64,000 nucleotides of DNA from CAZTDU01 sp050248795 (GTDB lineage Bacteria > Pseudomonadota > Gammaproteobacteria > Burkholderiales > SG8-39): contig JBFWRS010000003.1 in assembly GCA_050248795.1 (NCBI GenBank), positions 72,156 to 136,155 of the forward strand, given 5' to 3'. The position numbers and the translations under genes are program-made. This document shows positions 1 through 8,862 of the stretch, in pieces. Numbering within the stretch: the stretch's first letter is position 1; each line of letters begins with the position of its first letter. The notes beneath the pieces were generated by a model. The model made no database searches. It saw nothing but the letters and a program-made list of their open reading frames with translations, and was not told the origin of the DNA.

Positions 1-917
1 AGCGAGCCCGAGGTCGTCCAGCATCAGCGGCCGCAGGTCGGCGGCGATCCGGCGGGTCGAGGTGACCGTGCGATCGAGCAGTGCGCCGATCTCGCCGGCC
101 TTCGCCGTGAGCTGCGCGTCGGCCTGCGGCAGGCGCGCGCGCAGCCATGCCATGTCCATTTTCATCGCCGTCAGCAACTGGCCCAGTTCGTCGTGCAGTT
201 CGCGCGCGATGCGGGTCTTCTCCTCCTCGCGCGCCTCCTGCACCTGCGCCGACAGCTCGCGCAGCTCGGCCTGCTGGCGCGCGAGCGCATCCTCGTTGCG
301 CTTGCGCGGCGTGATGTCGCGCAGGATCACGGTGAAGTAGTGCCGCTCGCCTTCGGTGGCGTGCGATATCGACGCTTCGATCGGGAACTCCTCGCCGTCG
401 GCGCGCAGGGCCCATAGCGTGGTGTTGTCGCCCATGCGGCGCGCCGTGGCGCCGACGCGCCCGAACTTCGCCAGATGCTCGCCGTGCGCGGCGCGAAAGC
501 GCGCCGGGATGAAGCGATCCAGCGTCGCGCCCAGTGCATCTTCCCGCCGGCAACGGAAGACCTGCTCGGCGGCGCGGTTGAAGAGGACGATCTTCTGTTC
601 GTCGTCGACGGTGATGATGGCGTCCATCGCCGAGCCGACGATCGCCGCGAGCCGCGCCTGGCTGGCATCCAGCTTGGCGCTTTGCGCCTCGGCGCGCAGC
701 GCGAGGCACAGCACCAGGTACAGGCCGGCGCCGAGCACCGCGATGTCGACGACGATGTCGGTCGCGGCGAGCCAAGGCAGTGTGCTGCCGTAGAGTGCGG
801 CTGCAAAGTTCAGCACGCCAAGTGCGGCGATCAGGCCGATGCCGGACGCGAGCATCCATGGCCGCAGCCATGCCGGTCGCTTGATTTGGGTCAAAGGCGG
901 ATTTCCTTGCGGGCGCA
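1..917 (-). CDS. Membrane PAS sensor histidine kinase, NarX/LuxR-type (3' end outside window)
   Basis: Read on the minus strand, this is a two-component sensor. A basic N-terminus is followed by hydrophobic segments (GLIAALGVLNFAAALYG, then a second one reading DIVVDIAVLGAGLYLVL). A PAS domain starts near MDAIITVDDEQKIVLFNRAA and ends with the typical ILRDITPRKR. A coiled-coil linker leads to a HisKA_3 phosphoacceptor, ARELHDELGQLLTAMK, where the His is the phosphorylation site. The catalytic ATPase domain begins after DLRPLMLDDLGLA and is cut off by the window edge. HisKA_3 kinases pair with NarL/FixJ-type regulators; the partner must lie to the left. Next to nitrate respiration genes a redox or nitrate signal is plausible but not shown. 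The start is uncertain: ATG at 917 gives a basic leader, ATG at 855 would leave the FNR-type box non-coding. Neither has a clear Shine-Dalgarno. Confidence 0.85.
881..894. promoter_or_regulatory. FNR/Anr/Dnr-type box between sensor kinase and hemN
   Basis: TTGATTTGGGTCAA matches the FNR-family consensus TTGAT-N4-ATCAA at 9 of 10 defined bases. Its centre (887.5) is about 40 bp upstream of a CATAGT hexamer-derived start expected near 927-929, a class II activator position for hemN. If the kinase starts at 917 the box lies in its first codons. Oxygen-responsive hemN control by FNR/Anr is known in other proteobacteria; here it is inferred from sequence and spacing. Confidence 0.75.
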
Positions 918-930
918 TAGTCGGCGGGCG

Positions 931-2325
931 ATGGGCTACTCCGTGTCCGAACTCGTCATCGATCCGGTCCTGATCCGCAAGTACGACGTCAGCGGGCCGC
1001 GCTACACCTCGTACCCGACCGCCGACCGCTTCGTCGAAGCCTTCGGCGAAGCCGACCTGCGGCACTGGCTGGGCATGCGCAACATCGGCGGCATCAAGCA
1101 GCCGCTCTCCCTGTATCTGCATCTGCCGTTCTGCGACACCGTCTGCTACTACTGCGGCTGCAACAAGGTGGTGACCCGCGACCACGGAAGATCTGGCAAG
1201 TATATCAAGTACTTGGCGAAGGAACTGGCATTGCTGGCGCCGCTGCTGGGGGAGCGCCAGTCAATCTGCCAGATGCACTGGGGCGGCGGCACGCCGACGT
1301 TCCTTTCGCGCGAGGAAATGCGCGAACTGACCGCCGCGCTGGACGCGGCGTTCACGCGCGAACCCGATTGCGAATCCTCGATCGAGATCGATCCGCGCAG
1401 CACGAAGCCGGGCACGCTCGAATTCCTCGCAGGGCTCGGCTTCAACCGCCTGTCGGTGGGCGTGCAGGATTTCGACGCCGATGTGCAGCGCGCGGTGCAT
1501 CGCATCCAGAGCGAGGAGGAGACGCGCCGCGCCATCGAGGAGGCGCGCGCGAGCGGCTTTCGCTCGGTAAGCGTCGACCTCATCTACGGCCTGCCGAAGC
1601 AGACGCTGGACAGCTTCGACCGGACGCTCGACAAGGTGATCGCGCTGTCGCCGGACCGCGTCGCAGTCTATGGCTACGCGCACCTGCCGGCCCTCTTCAA
1701 GCCGCAGCGCCGCATTGCCGCAGCAGACCTGCCATCGGCGGAGACCAAGCTGCAGATCCTCACACTGGCGATCGGCCGGCTGACGCGCGCCGGCTACGTG
1801 CATATCGGCATGGACCATTTCGCCAGGCCGGAGGACGACCTTGCCGTGGCACAGCGCCAGGGCCGCCTGCAGCGCAACTTCCAGGGCTACTCGACCTGCC
1901 CCGAAAGCGACATCATCGGCCTGGGCGTGTCGGCGATCGGCCGCATCGGCCCGACGTACTCGCAGAACCACAAGCGGCTGGACGACTACTACGCGGTGCT
2001 GGATGCCGGCCGGCTGCCGGTGAGCCGCGGCATCGAACTGTCGCCGGACGACCTGCTGCGCCGCGCGGTGATCCAGGCGCTGGTGTGCCATTTCCGCCTG
2101 TCGATCGAATCGATAGAACTCGCGTACCTGATCGACTTCCGCGCCTATTTCGCGCCGGAACTTGCCGAGCTTCGCGTCCTGGCGGACGAAGGCCTGGTGG
2201 AACTGACGCCGGAATGGATCGTCGTCACGCCGCGCGGGCGGCTCCTCGTGCGCGCGGTGTGCATGGTGTTCGACCGCTACCTGCGCGAGCGCCGCGAGCG
2301 CGTCGGCTACTCCAAGGTAATCTAG
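931..2325 (+). CDS. hemN: Oxygen-independent coproporphyrinogen III dehydrogenase
   Basis: Radical-SAM enzyme of anaerobic heme synthesis that decarboxylates coproporphyrinogen III to protoporphyrinogen IX in the cytoplasm. The N-terminus carries the family hallmark KYDVSGPRYTSYPTADRF. The radical-SAM cluster motif is PFCDTVCYYCGCNK (Cx3Cx2CxC), followed by GGGTPTFL for SAM binding. The C-terminal HemN domain is complete, and at about 464 residues the length is normal for the family. ATG at 931 is used here. A GTG at 943 gives a start closer to the E. coli protein and would suit a promoter driven from the FNR-type box at 881-894, since that transcript would begin at about 928. It supplies heme for NarI and other anaerobic cytochromes. 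The TauE/SafE-like gene follows after 4 bp. Confidence 0.96.
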   Translation: MGYSVSELVIDPVLIRKYDVSGPRYTSYPTADRFVEAFGEADLRHWLGMRNIGGIKQPLSLYLHLPFCDTVCYYCGCNKVVTRDHGRSGKYIKYLAKELALLAPLLGERQSICQMHWGGGTPTFLSREEMRELTAALDAAFTREPDCESSIEIDPRSTKPGTLEFLAGLGFNRLSVGVQDFDADVQRAVHRIQSEEETRRAIEEARASGFRSVSVDLIYGLPKQTLDSFDRTLDKVIALSPDRVAVYGYAHLPALFKPQRRIAAADLPSAETKLQILTLAIGRLTRAGYVHIGMDHFARPEDDLAVAQRQGRLQRNFQGYSTCPESDIIGLGVSAIGRIGPTYSQNHKRLDDYYAVLDAGRLPVSRGIELSPDDLLRRAVIQALVCHFRLSIESIELAYLIDFRAYFAPELAELRVLADEGLVELTPEWIVVTPRGRLLVRAVCMVFDRYLRERRERVGYSKVI

Positions 2326-2329
2326 GCGC

Positions 2330-3046
2330 ATGGATCTGCCGCTGGCGCTCTATGCGTCGCTCGCCCTGGTGGGGCTGGCCACCGGCGTGCACTGCCTCGG
2401 CATGTGCGGTGGCATCGTCACCGCGTTCGGCACGCAGCGTGTCGAGCCCTTGCGCGATGCGCGGCGCGCGGCATGGCCGCGCCAGCTGGCCTTCAATGCA
2501 GGGCGCATTTCCAGCTACGCGGCGGCCGGCGCCGCGGCCGGGGCGCTGGGCGCGCTGTTCGCCGCGAGGCTGGCGCTGCCGCAACTGGTGCTGTACGTGC
2601 TGGCGAACCTGGTGCTGGTGCTGGTCGGCCTGCAACTGGCGGGCGCGGGCGCCTTGCTTGCGCGAGTCGAGGCAATCGGCGCACCGCTGTGGCGCCGCAT
2701 CGCGCCGCATGCGGGCCGGCTGATGCGCGGCGACACGCTGCCGCGCGCGTATGCCACCGGCATGCTGTGGGGCTGGCTGCCCTGCGGCTTCGTCTACGGC
2801 GCGCTCGCCACGGCGATGCTCGCCGGTGGCGCCGTGTCCGGCGCGCTCGCGATGGCCGCCTTCGGCCTCGGCACGCTGCCCTGGTTGCTGGCCGCGGGCG
2901 TGGGCGCGGCGCGGCTGCGCGCGTTCTTCGCCCGCCCGCGCTGGCGCGCGGCGATCGGTGTATTCGTGCTCGGTTCCGGCGTCTTCGGCCTCGCGCGCGC
3001 GGCGACGCTGCCGGACTCGCAATGGATCGGCTTCATCTGCCTGTAA
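2330..3046 (+). CDS. TauE/SafE-like (COG2836-type) membrane protein
   Basis: Polytopic membrane protein of 238 residues with about six hydrophobic segments. It begins with the family signature GVHCLGMCGGIV and has a second conserved motif GWLPCGFVYGAL in the middle, which looks like an internal repeat of the same transmembrane unit. Relatives are annotated as sulfite exporter TauE/SafE family. Many sit in cbb3-oxidase or copper-handling clusters, where the paired cysteines suggest metal transfer. The start lies 4 bp after the hemN stop, so the two genes are probably cotranscribed under the same FNR-type box. That is consistent with a role in low-oxygen respiration, but the substrate is not known. 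Confidence 0.8.
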   Translation: MDLPLALYASLALVGLATGVHCLGMCGGIVTAFGTQRVEPLRDARRAAWPRQLAFNAGRISSYAAAGAAAGALGALFAARLALPQLVLYVLANLVLVLVGLQLAGAGALLARVEAIGAPLWRRIAPHAGRLMRGDTLPRAYATGMLWGWLPCGFVYGALATAMLAGGAVSGALAMAAFGLGTLPWLLAAGVGAARLRAFFARPRWRAAIGVFVLGSGVFGLARAATLPDSQWIGFICL

Positions 3047-3150
3047 CGGGAGTTCGTCCGCTGCGAACCGGCGGCTAGTTTCGCAAGGGTGCGCGCGCGC
3101 AATGCAGTAAAGTCGCCGTGACATGCATCGATCACGGAGGCGCGACGCAC

Positions 3151-4386
3151 ATGGCGCGTGAAGCAGCGAATCGTCCCGGCGCGCTGGCGCCCTATCGCGT
3201 GCTGGAACTCGGATCGCTGGTGGCGGGACCGTTCTGCGGCAGCTTCCTCGCCGACTTCGGCGCCGAGGTGATCAAGCTCGAGCAGATCGAGGGCGACCCG
3301 GTGCGCGCGATCGGCGAGCGGGTGGAGGGCAAGTCGCTGTTCGCCGCCAGCATGATGCGCAACAAGCGGCTGATTGCCGTCGACCTGCGCACGCCCGAAG
3401 GGCAGAGAATCGTGCGCGAGCTGGTCGCGCGCTGCGACGTCGTCATCGAGAACTTCCGCCCCGGCATGCTGGAGCGCTGGGGCCTCGCGTACGAAGCGCT
3501 GCGCGCGATAAAGCCCTCGCTCGTCATGGTGCGCCTGAGCGGGTACGGCCAGGACGGGCCCTACTCGCCGCGCCCCGGCTACGGCGTCATCGGCGAGGCG
3601 ATCAGCGGGTTGCGCTACCTGATCGGCGACGAGGACCGGCCGCCGGCGCGGGTCGCGCTGCCGCTGACTGACTACATCGCCGGCCTGTATGCGGCGCTCG
3701 GCACGCTGGTGGCGCTCGATCACCGCAACCGCACCGGCGAGGGTCAGTGCGTGGACGCGACGCTGTACGAGGCCGCGTTCAGTTTCCTGCGATCGGAAGT
3801 GCCCACCTACGACAAGACCAGCAAGATCGCCAAGCGCGCCGGCTCGAAGCTGCCCGGCCATGTGCCGAACAACCTCTACGCCACTCGTGACGGTGGCCAC
3901 ATCCACATCACCGCCGGCAATGATTCGGTGTTCCGGCGCCTGTGCGGCGCGATGGGACAGCCGCAGCTGGCCGACGACGCGCGCTTCGCCGACGGCGTAG
4001 CGCGCACTACGAACGGGGACGAGCTGGATCGCATCATCGGCGCGTGGGTGGGCCGGCATGATCTCGACGAGGCCGAGAAGCTGCTGCTCGAAGCCGAGGT
4101 GGTCGCCTCGCGCATCTATTCGGTCGAGGACATTTTCAAGGACCCGCACTTCCGCGCCCGCGGCATGCTGCCCGCGGTTCCGGACGACGAACTCGGCACG
4201 CTGGTGCTGCCGGGCGTGGTTCCCAAGCTCACGGCGACGCCGGGGCGGATCGCGCGCACCGGGGGCGCGATCGGCAGGGACAGCCGCGACGTGCTGCTCG
4301 AGCACACGTCGCTATCGCTGGAAGAGATCCAGGCACTGGAGGCGAAGGGCGTGCTGCGCCAGTCGCCGCAAGCGAAGGAGGCATAG
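3151..4386 (+). CDS. CaiB/BaiF (class III) CoA-transferase
   Basis: Family III CoA-transferase that moves CoA between carboxylic acids through an aspartyl-CoA intermediate. The N-terminal signature reads YRVLELGSLVAGPFCGSFLADFGAEVIK in two halves, followed by NKRLIAVDL and the conserved VVIENFRPGMLERWGL. The likely catalytic aspartate is in PLTDYIAGLYAALG. The length of 411 residues is normal. ATG at 3151 is preferred over an upstream in-frame ATG at 3121 because GGAGG lies 10 bp before it. The stop codon directly abuts the ATG of the thiamine-diphosphate enzyme, so they form a two-gene operon. The glycine-rich loop typical of formyl-CoA transferase (Frc) was not seen, so the acid substrate remains open. 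Confidence 0.9.
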   Translation: MAREAANRPGALAPYRVLELGSLVAGPFCGSFLADFGAEVIKLEQIEGDPVRAIGERVEGKSLFAASMMRNKRLIAVDLRTPEGQRIVRELVARCDVVIENFRPGMLERWGLAYEALRAIKPSLVMVRLSGYGQDGPYSPRPGYGVIGEAISGLRYLIGDEDRPPARVALPLTDYIAGLYAALGTLVALDHRNRTGEGQCVDATLYEAAFSFLRSEVPTYDKTSKIAKRAGSKLPGHVPNNLYATRDGGHIHITAGNDSVFRRLCGAMGQPQLADDARFADGVARTTNGDELDRIIGAWVGRHDLDEAEKLLLEAEVVASRIYSVEDIFKDPHFRARGMLPAVPDDELGTLVLPGVVPKLTATPGRIARTGGAIGRDSRDVLLEHTSLSLEEIQALEAKGVLRQSPQAKEA

Positions 4387-6039
4387 ATGGCAGAGAACGG
4401 ATCGACGCTGCTCGGCAAGGCGCTGAAGCAGCAGGGCGTGGACACCATGTTCTACCTCATGGGCGGCCCGATGCTGGCGGCCGAGAGCGCCTGCATTGCC
4501 GAGGGCATTCGCGCCATCGATGTGCGCCACGAGCAGGCGGCGGCAATGATGGCGCACGCGTATGCGCGCCTGAAGGTCCGGCCCGGGGTGTGCATCGCTG
4601 CATCGGGTCCGGGCACGCTGAACACCGGCACCGGGCTGGCGACGTCGCTCGTCGACTGCACGCCGGTGGTGGCGCTCGGCGGCGCCAGCTCGTTGTCCGA
4701 ATTCGGCACCGGCGCGTTCCAGGAATTCGACCAGGTGGCGGCGATGCGGCCGCTGGTGAAGTGGGCCGATCGCGTGCACGAGGCGCGGCGCATCCCCGAG
4801 TTGATCGACAAGGCATTCACCATCGCCATGTCCGGCAGGCCCGGACCGGTGTACCTCGACTTCCCCGGCGACCTGCTGTACCGCGCGCTGGACGCATCTA
4901 CCGTGCCGTGGCCGGCGCAGACCGGCGTGCAGGGGCTGGCGCGCGCAGGCGGCGATCCGCAAGCGGTGGAAGATGTCGCGCGGCTGCTTGCGTCCGCCGA
5001 GCGGCCGGTGCTGGTCTCGGGCAGCGGCGTGCTGTGGTCGCAGGCCGCGGACGCGATGCGCCGCTTCGTCGACGCCACCGGCATCCCGTTCTACACCACG
5101 CCGCAGGGCAGGGGCGTGGTGCCCGAGGACCATCAGTACTGCTACCTGAATGCGCGCACGCAGGCGTTCCGCGACGCCGACGTGGTGATCGTGCTCGGCA
5201 CGCGCGCCAACTACGTGCTCGGCCACCTGAAGGCGCCGCGGTTCCACGCCGAGGCGAAGCTCGTTCGCATAGACGTCGATCCCGCGGAAGTGGCGGCGAC
5301 GCCGCGCCTCGCCGTCGGGCTGGTCGCGGATGCGCGCTGCGCGCTGGAGCAACTGCTTGCCGCGTGCGCGGGGCGGGTGCAGCCGGCCCGCTTCGAGGCG
5401 TGGCGGCGCAGGCTCGCCGATGCGCACGCGCGCCGCTCGCAGGCGCAGGAGGCGCTGCTCGGCTCCTCCCGCGTACCGATACACCCGCTGCGCCTGTGCC
5501 GCGAGATCCGCGATTTCCTTGACCGCGACGCGGTGCTCGCCGTCGATGGACAGGAGATCCTGAACTACGGCAGGCAGTCGATCCCGAGCTTCGTGCCGGG
5601 GCATCGCATCAATTCCGGCACCTTCGGCACCATGGGCGTAGGCCTGCCGTATGCGCTGGGCGCGAAGGTGGCGTGCCCCGACAAGCAGGTGCTGTGCCTG
5701 CATGGCGACGGCTCGCTGGGGATGAACTTCATGGAATTTGACACCGCGGTGCGGCATCGCATCCCTGTGATCACCGTGGTGAGCCTGAACGGCGGCTGGA
5801 CCTCGGACCCGTCGAAGCAGAAGCCGGGCCGCGACCTCGGCCTCACGCGTTACCACGACATGGCGGCCGCGCTCGGCTGCCACGCGGCCTACGTGGAATC
5901 GCCGGACCAGATCCGGCCCGCGCTGGAAGCTGCGCAACGCGCCACGCAGGACGGCATCCCCGCGCTGGTCAACGTGCGCACCGACCCGGACGCGCAGGCG
6001 ACCACGGCCAAGTTCACTACTTTTTACGACGCCGCATAA
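4387..6039 (+). CDS. Thiamine-diphosphate-dependent enzyme (oxalyl-CoA decarboxylase / 2-hydroxyacyl-CoA lyase-like)
   Basis: A 550-residue enzyme with the three-domain layout of the acetolactate synthase superfamily. The N-terminal pyrimidine-binding domain has the catalytic-type Glu in VRHEQAAAMMAHAYAR. A central Rossmann-like domain contains RPVLVSGSGVLWSQAADAM. The C-terminal diphosphate domain has the Mg/ThDP motif GDGSLGMNFMEFDTA followed later by NGGW. AAGGAGG lies just before the ATG and the gene starts right after the CoA-transferase stop, which points to a CoA-thioester substrate. Oxalyl-CoA decarboxylase and 2-hydroxyacyl-CoA lyase are the best-known members working beside such transferases. 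If oxalyl-CoA were the substrate, formate would be released for the formate dehydrogenase at the right end, but this is speculation. Confidence 0.85.
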   Translation: MAENGSTLLGKALKQQGVDTMFYLMGGPMLAAESACIAEGIRAIDVRHEQAAAMMAHAYARLKVRPGVCIAASGPGTLNTGTGLATSLVDCTPVVALGGASSLSEFGTGAFQEFDQVAAMRPLVKWADRVHEARRIPELIDKAFTIAMSGRPGPVYLDFPGDLLYRALDASTVPWPAQTGVQGLARAGGDPQAVEDVARLLASAERPVLVSGSGVLWSQAADAMRRFVDATGIPFYTTPQGRGVVPEDHQYCYLNARTQAFRDADVVIVLGTRANYVLGHLKAPRFHAEAKLVRIDVDPAEVAATPRLAVGLVADARCALEQLLAACAGRVQPARFEAWRRRLADAHARRSQAQEALLGSSRVPIHPLRLCREIRDFLDRDAVLAVDGQEILNYGRQSIPSFVPGHRINSGTFGTMGVGLPYALGAKVACPDKQVLCLHGDGSLGMNFMEFDTAVRHRIPVITVVSLNGGWTSDPSKQKPGRDLGLTRYHDMAAALGCHAAYVESPDQIRPALEAAQRATQDGIPALVNVRTDPDAQATTAKFTTFYDAA

Positions 6040-6089
6040 GCGCGGCGGGGGCAGTACGCATCGCTGGTCGCGGCGGGCCCGCCGCGCTC

Positions 6090-6103
6090 TTGACGCAGGT
6101 CAA
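6090..6103 (+). promoter_or_regulatory. FNR/Dnr-type box and promoter of the nar operon
   Basis: TTGACGCAGGTCAA is a perfect dyad (TTGAC-N4-GTCAA) of the FNR/Dnr family. The centre is 6096.5. A -10-like TAGCAT lies at 6125-6130, which places transcription start near 6138 and the box at about -41.5, the class II activation position. The AAGGAG ribosome site (6141-6146) and the narK ATG (6154) follow directly. The 114-bp gap between the ThDP enzyme and narK contains nothing else recognisable. Confidence 0.8.
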
Positions 6104-6153
6104 GCTGATGTACCAATCTCGCCTTAGCATGGCCCCGGACAAGGAGCGGACGC

Positions 6154-8862
6154 ATGCACATGACGAATCCAGTACACCCCGGTGACCAGAGCAGGGCGCT
6201 GTGGTTCTCGACCGTCGCTTTCACCATCTGCTTTGCGGTGTGGACGATTTTCTCCATCATCGGCATCCAGATAAAGCAGGACCTCGGCCTCAACGAGACC
6301 CAATTCGGCCTGCTGGTAGGCACCCCGATCCTCACCGGGTCGCTGATCCGCCTGATGCTCGGGGTCTGGACCGACCAGTACGGCGGGCGACTGGTCTACA
6401 CCATCGTCATGGTGAGTGCGGCAATCGCCACCTGGCTGCTCACCTTCGCCTACGACTACACCACTTTCCTCATCGCCGCTCTCGGCGTCGGCATCGCCGG
6501 CGGCTCCTTCGCGGTGGGCATTGCTTACGTGTCGCGCTGGTACCCGGCGGAAAAGCAGGGCGTGGCGCTGGGCATATTCGGCGCCGGCAACGTCGGCGCG
6601 GCGGTCACCAAGTTCATCGCGCCCTTCGTCATGGTCGCCTTCGGCTGGAAGGCGGTCGCCGAGATCTGGGCTGCCGCGATCTTCCTCATGGCGGTGGTGT
6701 TCTGGTTCGGCACCCGCGAGGACCCGGTCACCGCCGAGCGCCGCCGCCAGGGCGCGAAGCCCGAGCCGCTCTCGGCCATGATCGAGCCGCTGAAGAACAT
6801 TCAGGTATGGCGGTTTTCGCTGTACTACTTCTTCGTCTTCGGCGCCTTCGTCGCGCTGGCGCTGTGGCTGCCGCGCTACCTGATGGGCGTGTACAGCCTG
6901 GACATCAAGACCGCCGGCATGATCGGCGCCGCCTATTCCATCCCGGCCTCGATCTTCCGCGCCTACGGCGGCCACCTCTCGGACAAGTTCGGCGCCCGCA
7001 CCATCATGTACTGGACCTTCGGCGTCTCGACCCTGGTCGCCTTCGTGCTGTCCTACCCGCCGACGCAGTACATGGTCAAAGGCATCCAGGGCCCGATCAC
7101 CTTCACGATGGAAACCGGCCTGGTGACCTTCACCGTGCTGGTGTTCATCCTCGGCTTCTTCATGAGCCTGGGCAAGGCGGCGGTCTACAAGCACATCCCG
7201 GTCTACTACCCCGGGCATGTTGGCTCGGTGGGCGGCGTCGTGGGCCTGGTCGGAGGCCTGGGTGGCTTCATCCTGCCGATCGCCTTCGGCGCCCTGAACG
7301 ACCTCACCGGAATCTGGACCAGCTGCTTCATGCTGCTGTTCCTGATCGCCGCGGTGTCGCTGGTCTGGATGCACGTTGCGATCCGCGCCATGGAACGCGA
7401 GGCAGTGGGCAAGGACCTGACGACCCTGCCAGAGCTGCCGGAGATGCAGGAACTGCACGAGCCGAAGCACGTGGGCGTGCTCGGTGCGCATCGCCTGGAG
7501 GACTGGCGACCCGAGGACAGGGAGTTCTGGGACTCCAAGGGCCGCGCGATCGCCCGCCGCAATCTGATGATCTCCATTCCGGCGCTGCTGTTGTCATTCG
7601 CGGTCTGGATGGTGTGGTCGGTGGTGGTGGCCAAATTGCCCTCGATCGGCTTCAACTACACCACCGACCAGCTGTTCTGGCTGGCCGCGCTGCCGGGCCT
7701 GTCGGGTGCCACGCTGCGAATCTTCTATTCGTTCATGGTGCCGATCTTCGGCGGCCGCCTGTGGACCACGCTCGCGACCTGGTCGCTCATCGTGCCAGCG
7801 GTAGGCATCGGCATGGCGGTGCAGCAGCCCGGCACGCCGTACTGGGTGTTCCTGGTGCTTGCGCTGCTGTGCGGCTTCGGCGGCGGCAACTTTGCCTCAT
7901 CGATGGCGAACATCTCGTTCTTCTTTCCCAAGGCGGAGAAGGGCAACGCACTGGCGCTGAATGCCGGTCTTGGCAACCTCGGGGTGAGCGTGGTGCAGTT
8001 TGCCGTGCCCCTGGCGATCACCGCGGGCGTGTTCGGCTGGCTGGGCGGCAATCCGGTGATGGTCAAGGGCCCGGGAGGCGAAACGCCGATGTGGTTGCAG
8101 AACGCGGGATACATCTGGGTGCCGTTCATCGTCGCCTCGGCGTTCGCCGCCTGGTTCGGCATGAACGACATTGCCGCGGCCAAGGCCTCGTTCGCGGAGC
8201 AGGCGGTGATTTTCCGCCGCCGCCACAACTGGATCATGTGCTGGCTGTACACCGGGACCTTCGGCTCCTTCATCGGTTACTCGGCCGGATTCCCGCTGCT
8301 GTCGAAGACCCAGTTCCCTGACGTGGACGCGCTCAAGTACGCCTTCCTCGGGCCCCTGGTCGGTGCGCTGTCGCGCTCGCTGACCGGCTGGGTATCGGAT
8401 CGCTGGGGCGGCGGCCGGGTAACCTTCTGGGTGTTCATCGTCATGGCGGCGGGGGTCTACGGCGTGCTGCACTTCCTGGAGGCGAAGAACTTCGCCGGCT
8501 TCTTCGCCATGTTTCTGTTGCTGTTTTTCGCCACCGGCGTCGGCAACGCCTCGACCTTCCAGATGATTCCGGTGATCATGGGCAAGGAACTGGAGCACCT
8601 GATGCCGCAGATGACGACGGAGGAGCGCCGGCGCCAGGCCGACAAGGAGTCCGCGGCCATCATCGGCTTCACCTCGGCGATCGCGGCCTATGGTGCGTTC
8701 TTCATCCCGAAGAGCTATGGCACCTCGATCGCGCTCACCGGAAGTCCGAAGCTCGCGCTGTGGGGGTTCTTCGTGTTTTACTTGACCTGCATCGCGATCA
8801 CCTGGTGGATCTATACCCGCCCGAAGGGGCTGCTGCATGACATTGAGAGGGCGCGCGCATGA
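6154..8862 (+). CDS. narK: Fused nitrate/nitrite transporter NarK1-NarK2
   Basis: A 902-residue fusion of two complete major facilitator domains of about 12 membrane helices each. The first (residues about 15-415) is NarK1-like, with RLMLGVWTDQYGGRL and the nitrate-signature-like AGGSFAVGIAYVSRWYPAEKQG. A hydrophilic linker (about 415-465) leads to the NarK2-like half, which has GFGGGNFASSMANISFFFPKAEKG and a second glycine-rich motif GVGNASTF near the end. In the known Paracoccus-type fusion, NarK1 is a proton-driven nitrate importer and NarK2 a nitrate/nitrite exchanger; both roles are inferred here. AAGGAG is 7 bp before the ATG. The stop overlaps the narG start (ATGA), so this is the first gene of the operon. 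Confidence 0.96.
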   Translation: MHMTNPVHPGDQSRALWFSTVAFTICFAVWTIFSIIGIQIKQDLGLNETQFGLLVGTPILTGSLIRLMLGVWTDQYGGRLVYTIVMVSAAIATWLLTFAYDYTTFLIAALGVGIAGGSFAVGIAYVSRWYPAEKQGVALGIFGAGNVGAAVTKFIAPFVMVAFGWKAVAEIWAAAIFLMAVVFWFGTREDPVTAERRRQGAKPEPLSAMIEPLKNIQVWRFSLYYFFVFGAFVALALWLPRYLMGVYSLDIKTAGMIGAAYSIPASIFRAYGGHLSDKFGARTIMYWTFGVSTLVAFVLSYPPTQYMVKGIQGPITFTMETGLVTFTVLVFILGFFMSLGKAAVYKHIPVYYPGHVGSVGGVVGLVGGLGGFILPIAFGALNDLTGIWTSCFMLLFLIAAVSLVWMHVAIRAMEREAVGKDLTTLPELPEMQELHEPKHVGVLGAHRLEDWRPEDREFWDSKGRAIARRNLMISIPALLLSFAVWMVWSVVVAKLPSIGFNYTTDQLFWLAALPGLSGATLRIFYSFMVPIFGGRLWTTLATWSLIVPAVGIGMAVQQPGTPYWVFLVLALLCGFGGGNFASSMANISFFFPKAEKGNALALNAGLGNLGVSVVQFAVPLAITAGVFGWLGGNPVMVKGPGGETPMWLQNAGYIWVPFIVASAFAAWFGMNDIAAAKASFAEQAVIFRRRHNWIMCWLYTGTFGSFIGYSAGFPLLSKTQFPDVDALKYAFLGPLVGALSRSLTGWVSDRWGGGRVTFWVFIVMAAGVYGVLHFLEAKNFAGFFAMFLLLFFATGVGNASTFQMIPVIMGKELEHLMPQMTTEERRRQADKESAAIIGFTSAIAAYGAFFIPKSYGTSIALTGSPKLALWGFFVFYLTCIAITWWIYTRPKGLLHDIERARA

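Noticed and set aside
62..806. Several plus- and minus-strand open frames over the left-end kinase
   Set aside because: They are alternative frames of high-GC coding DNA. Only the minus frame encoding PAS and HisKA_3 motifs has recognisable domains.
3118..4386. The in-frame ATG at 3121 as start of the CoA-transferase
   Set aside because: The ATG at 3151 has GGAGG at good spacing and matches the family N-terminus better.
3151..6039. Firm annotation as frc-oxc oxalate operon
   Set aside because: Gene order fits, but the transferase lacks the Frc glycine loop and the decarboxylase specificity residues could not be confirmed by eye.
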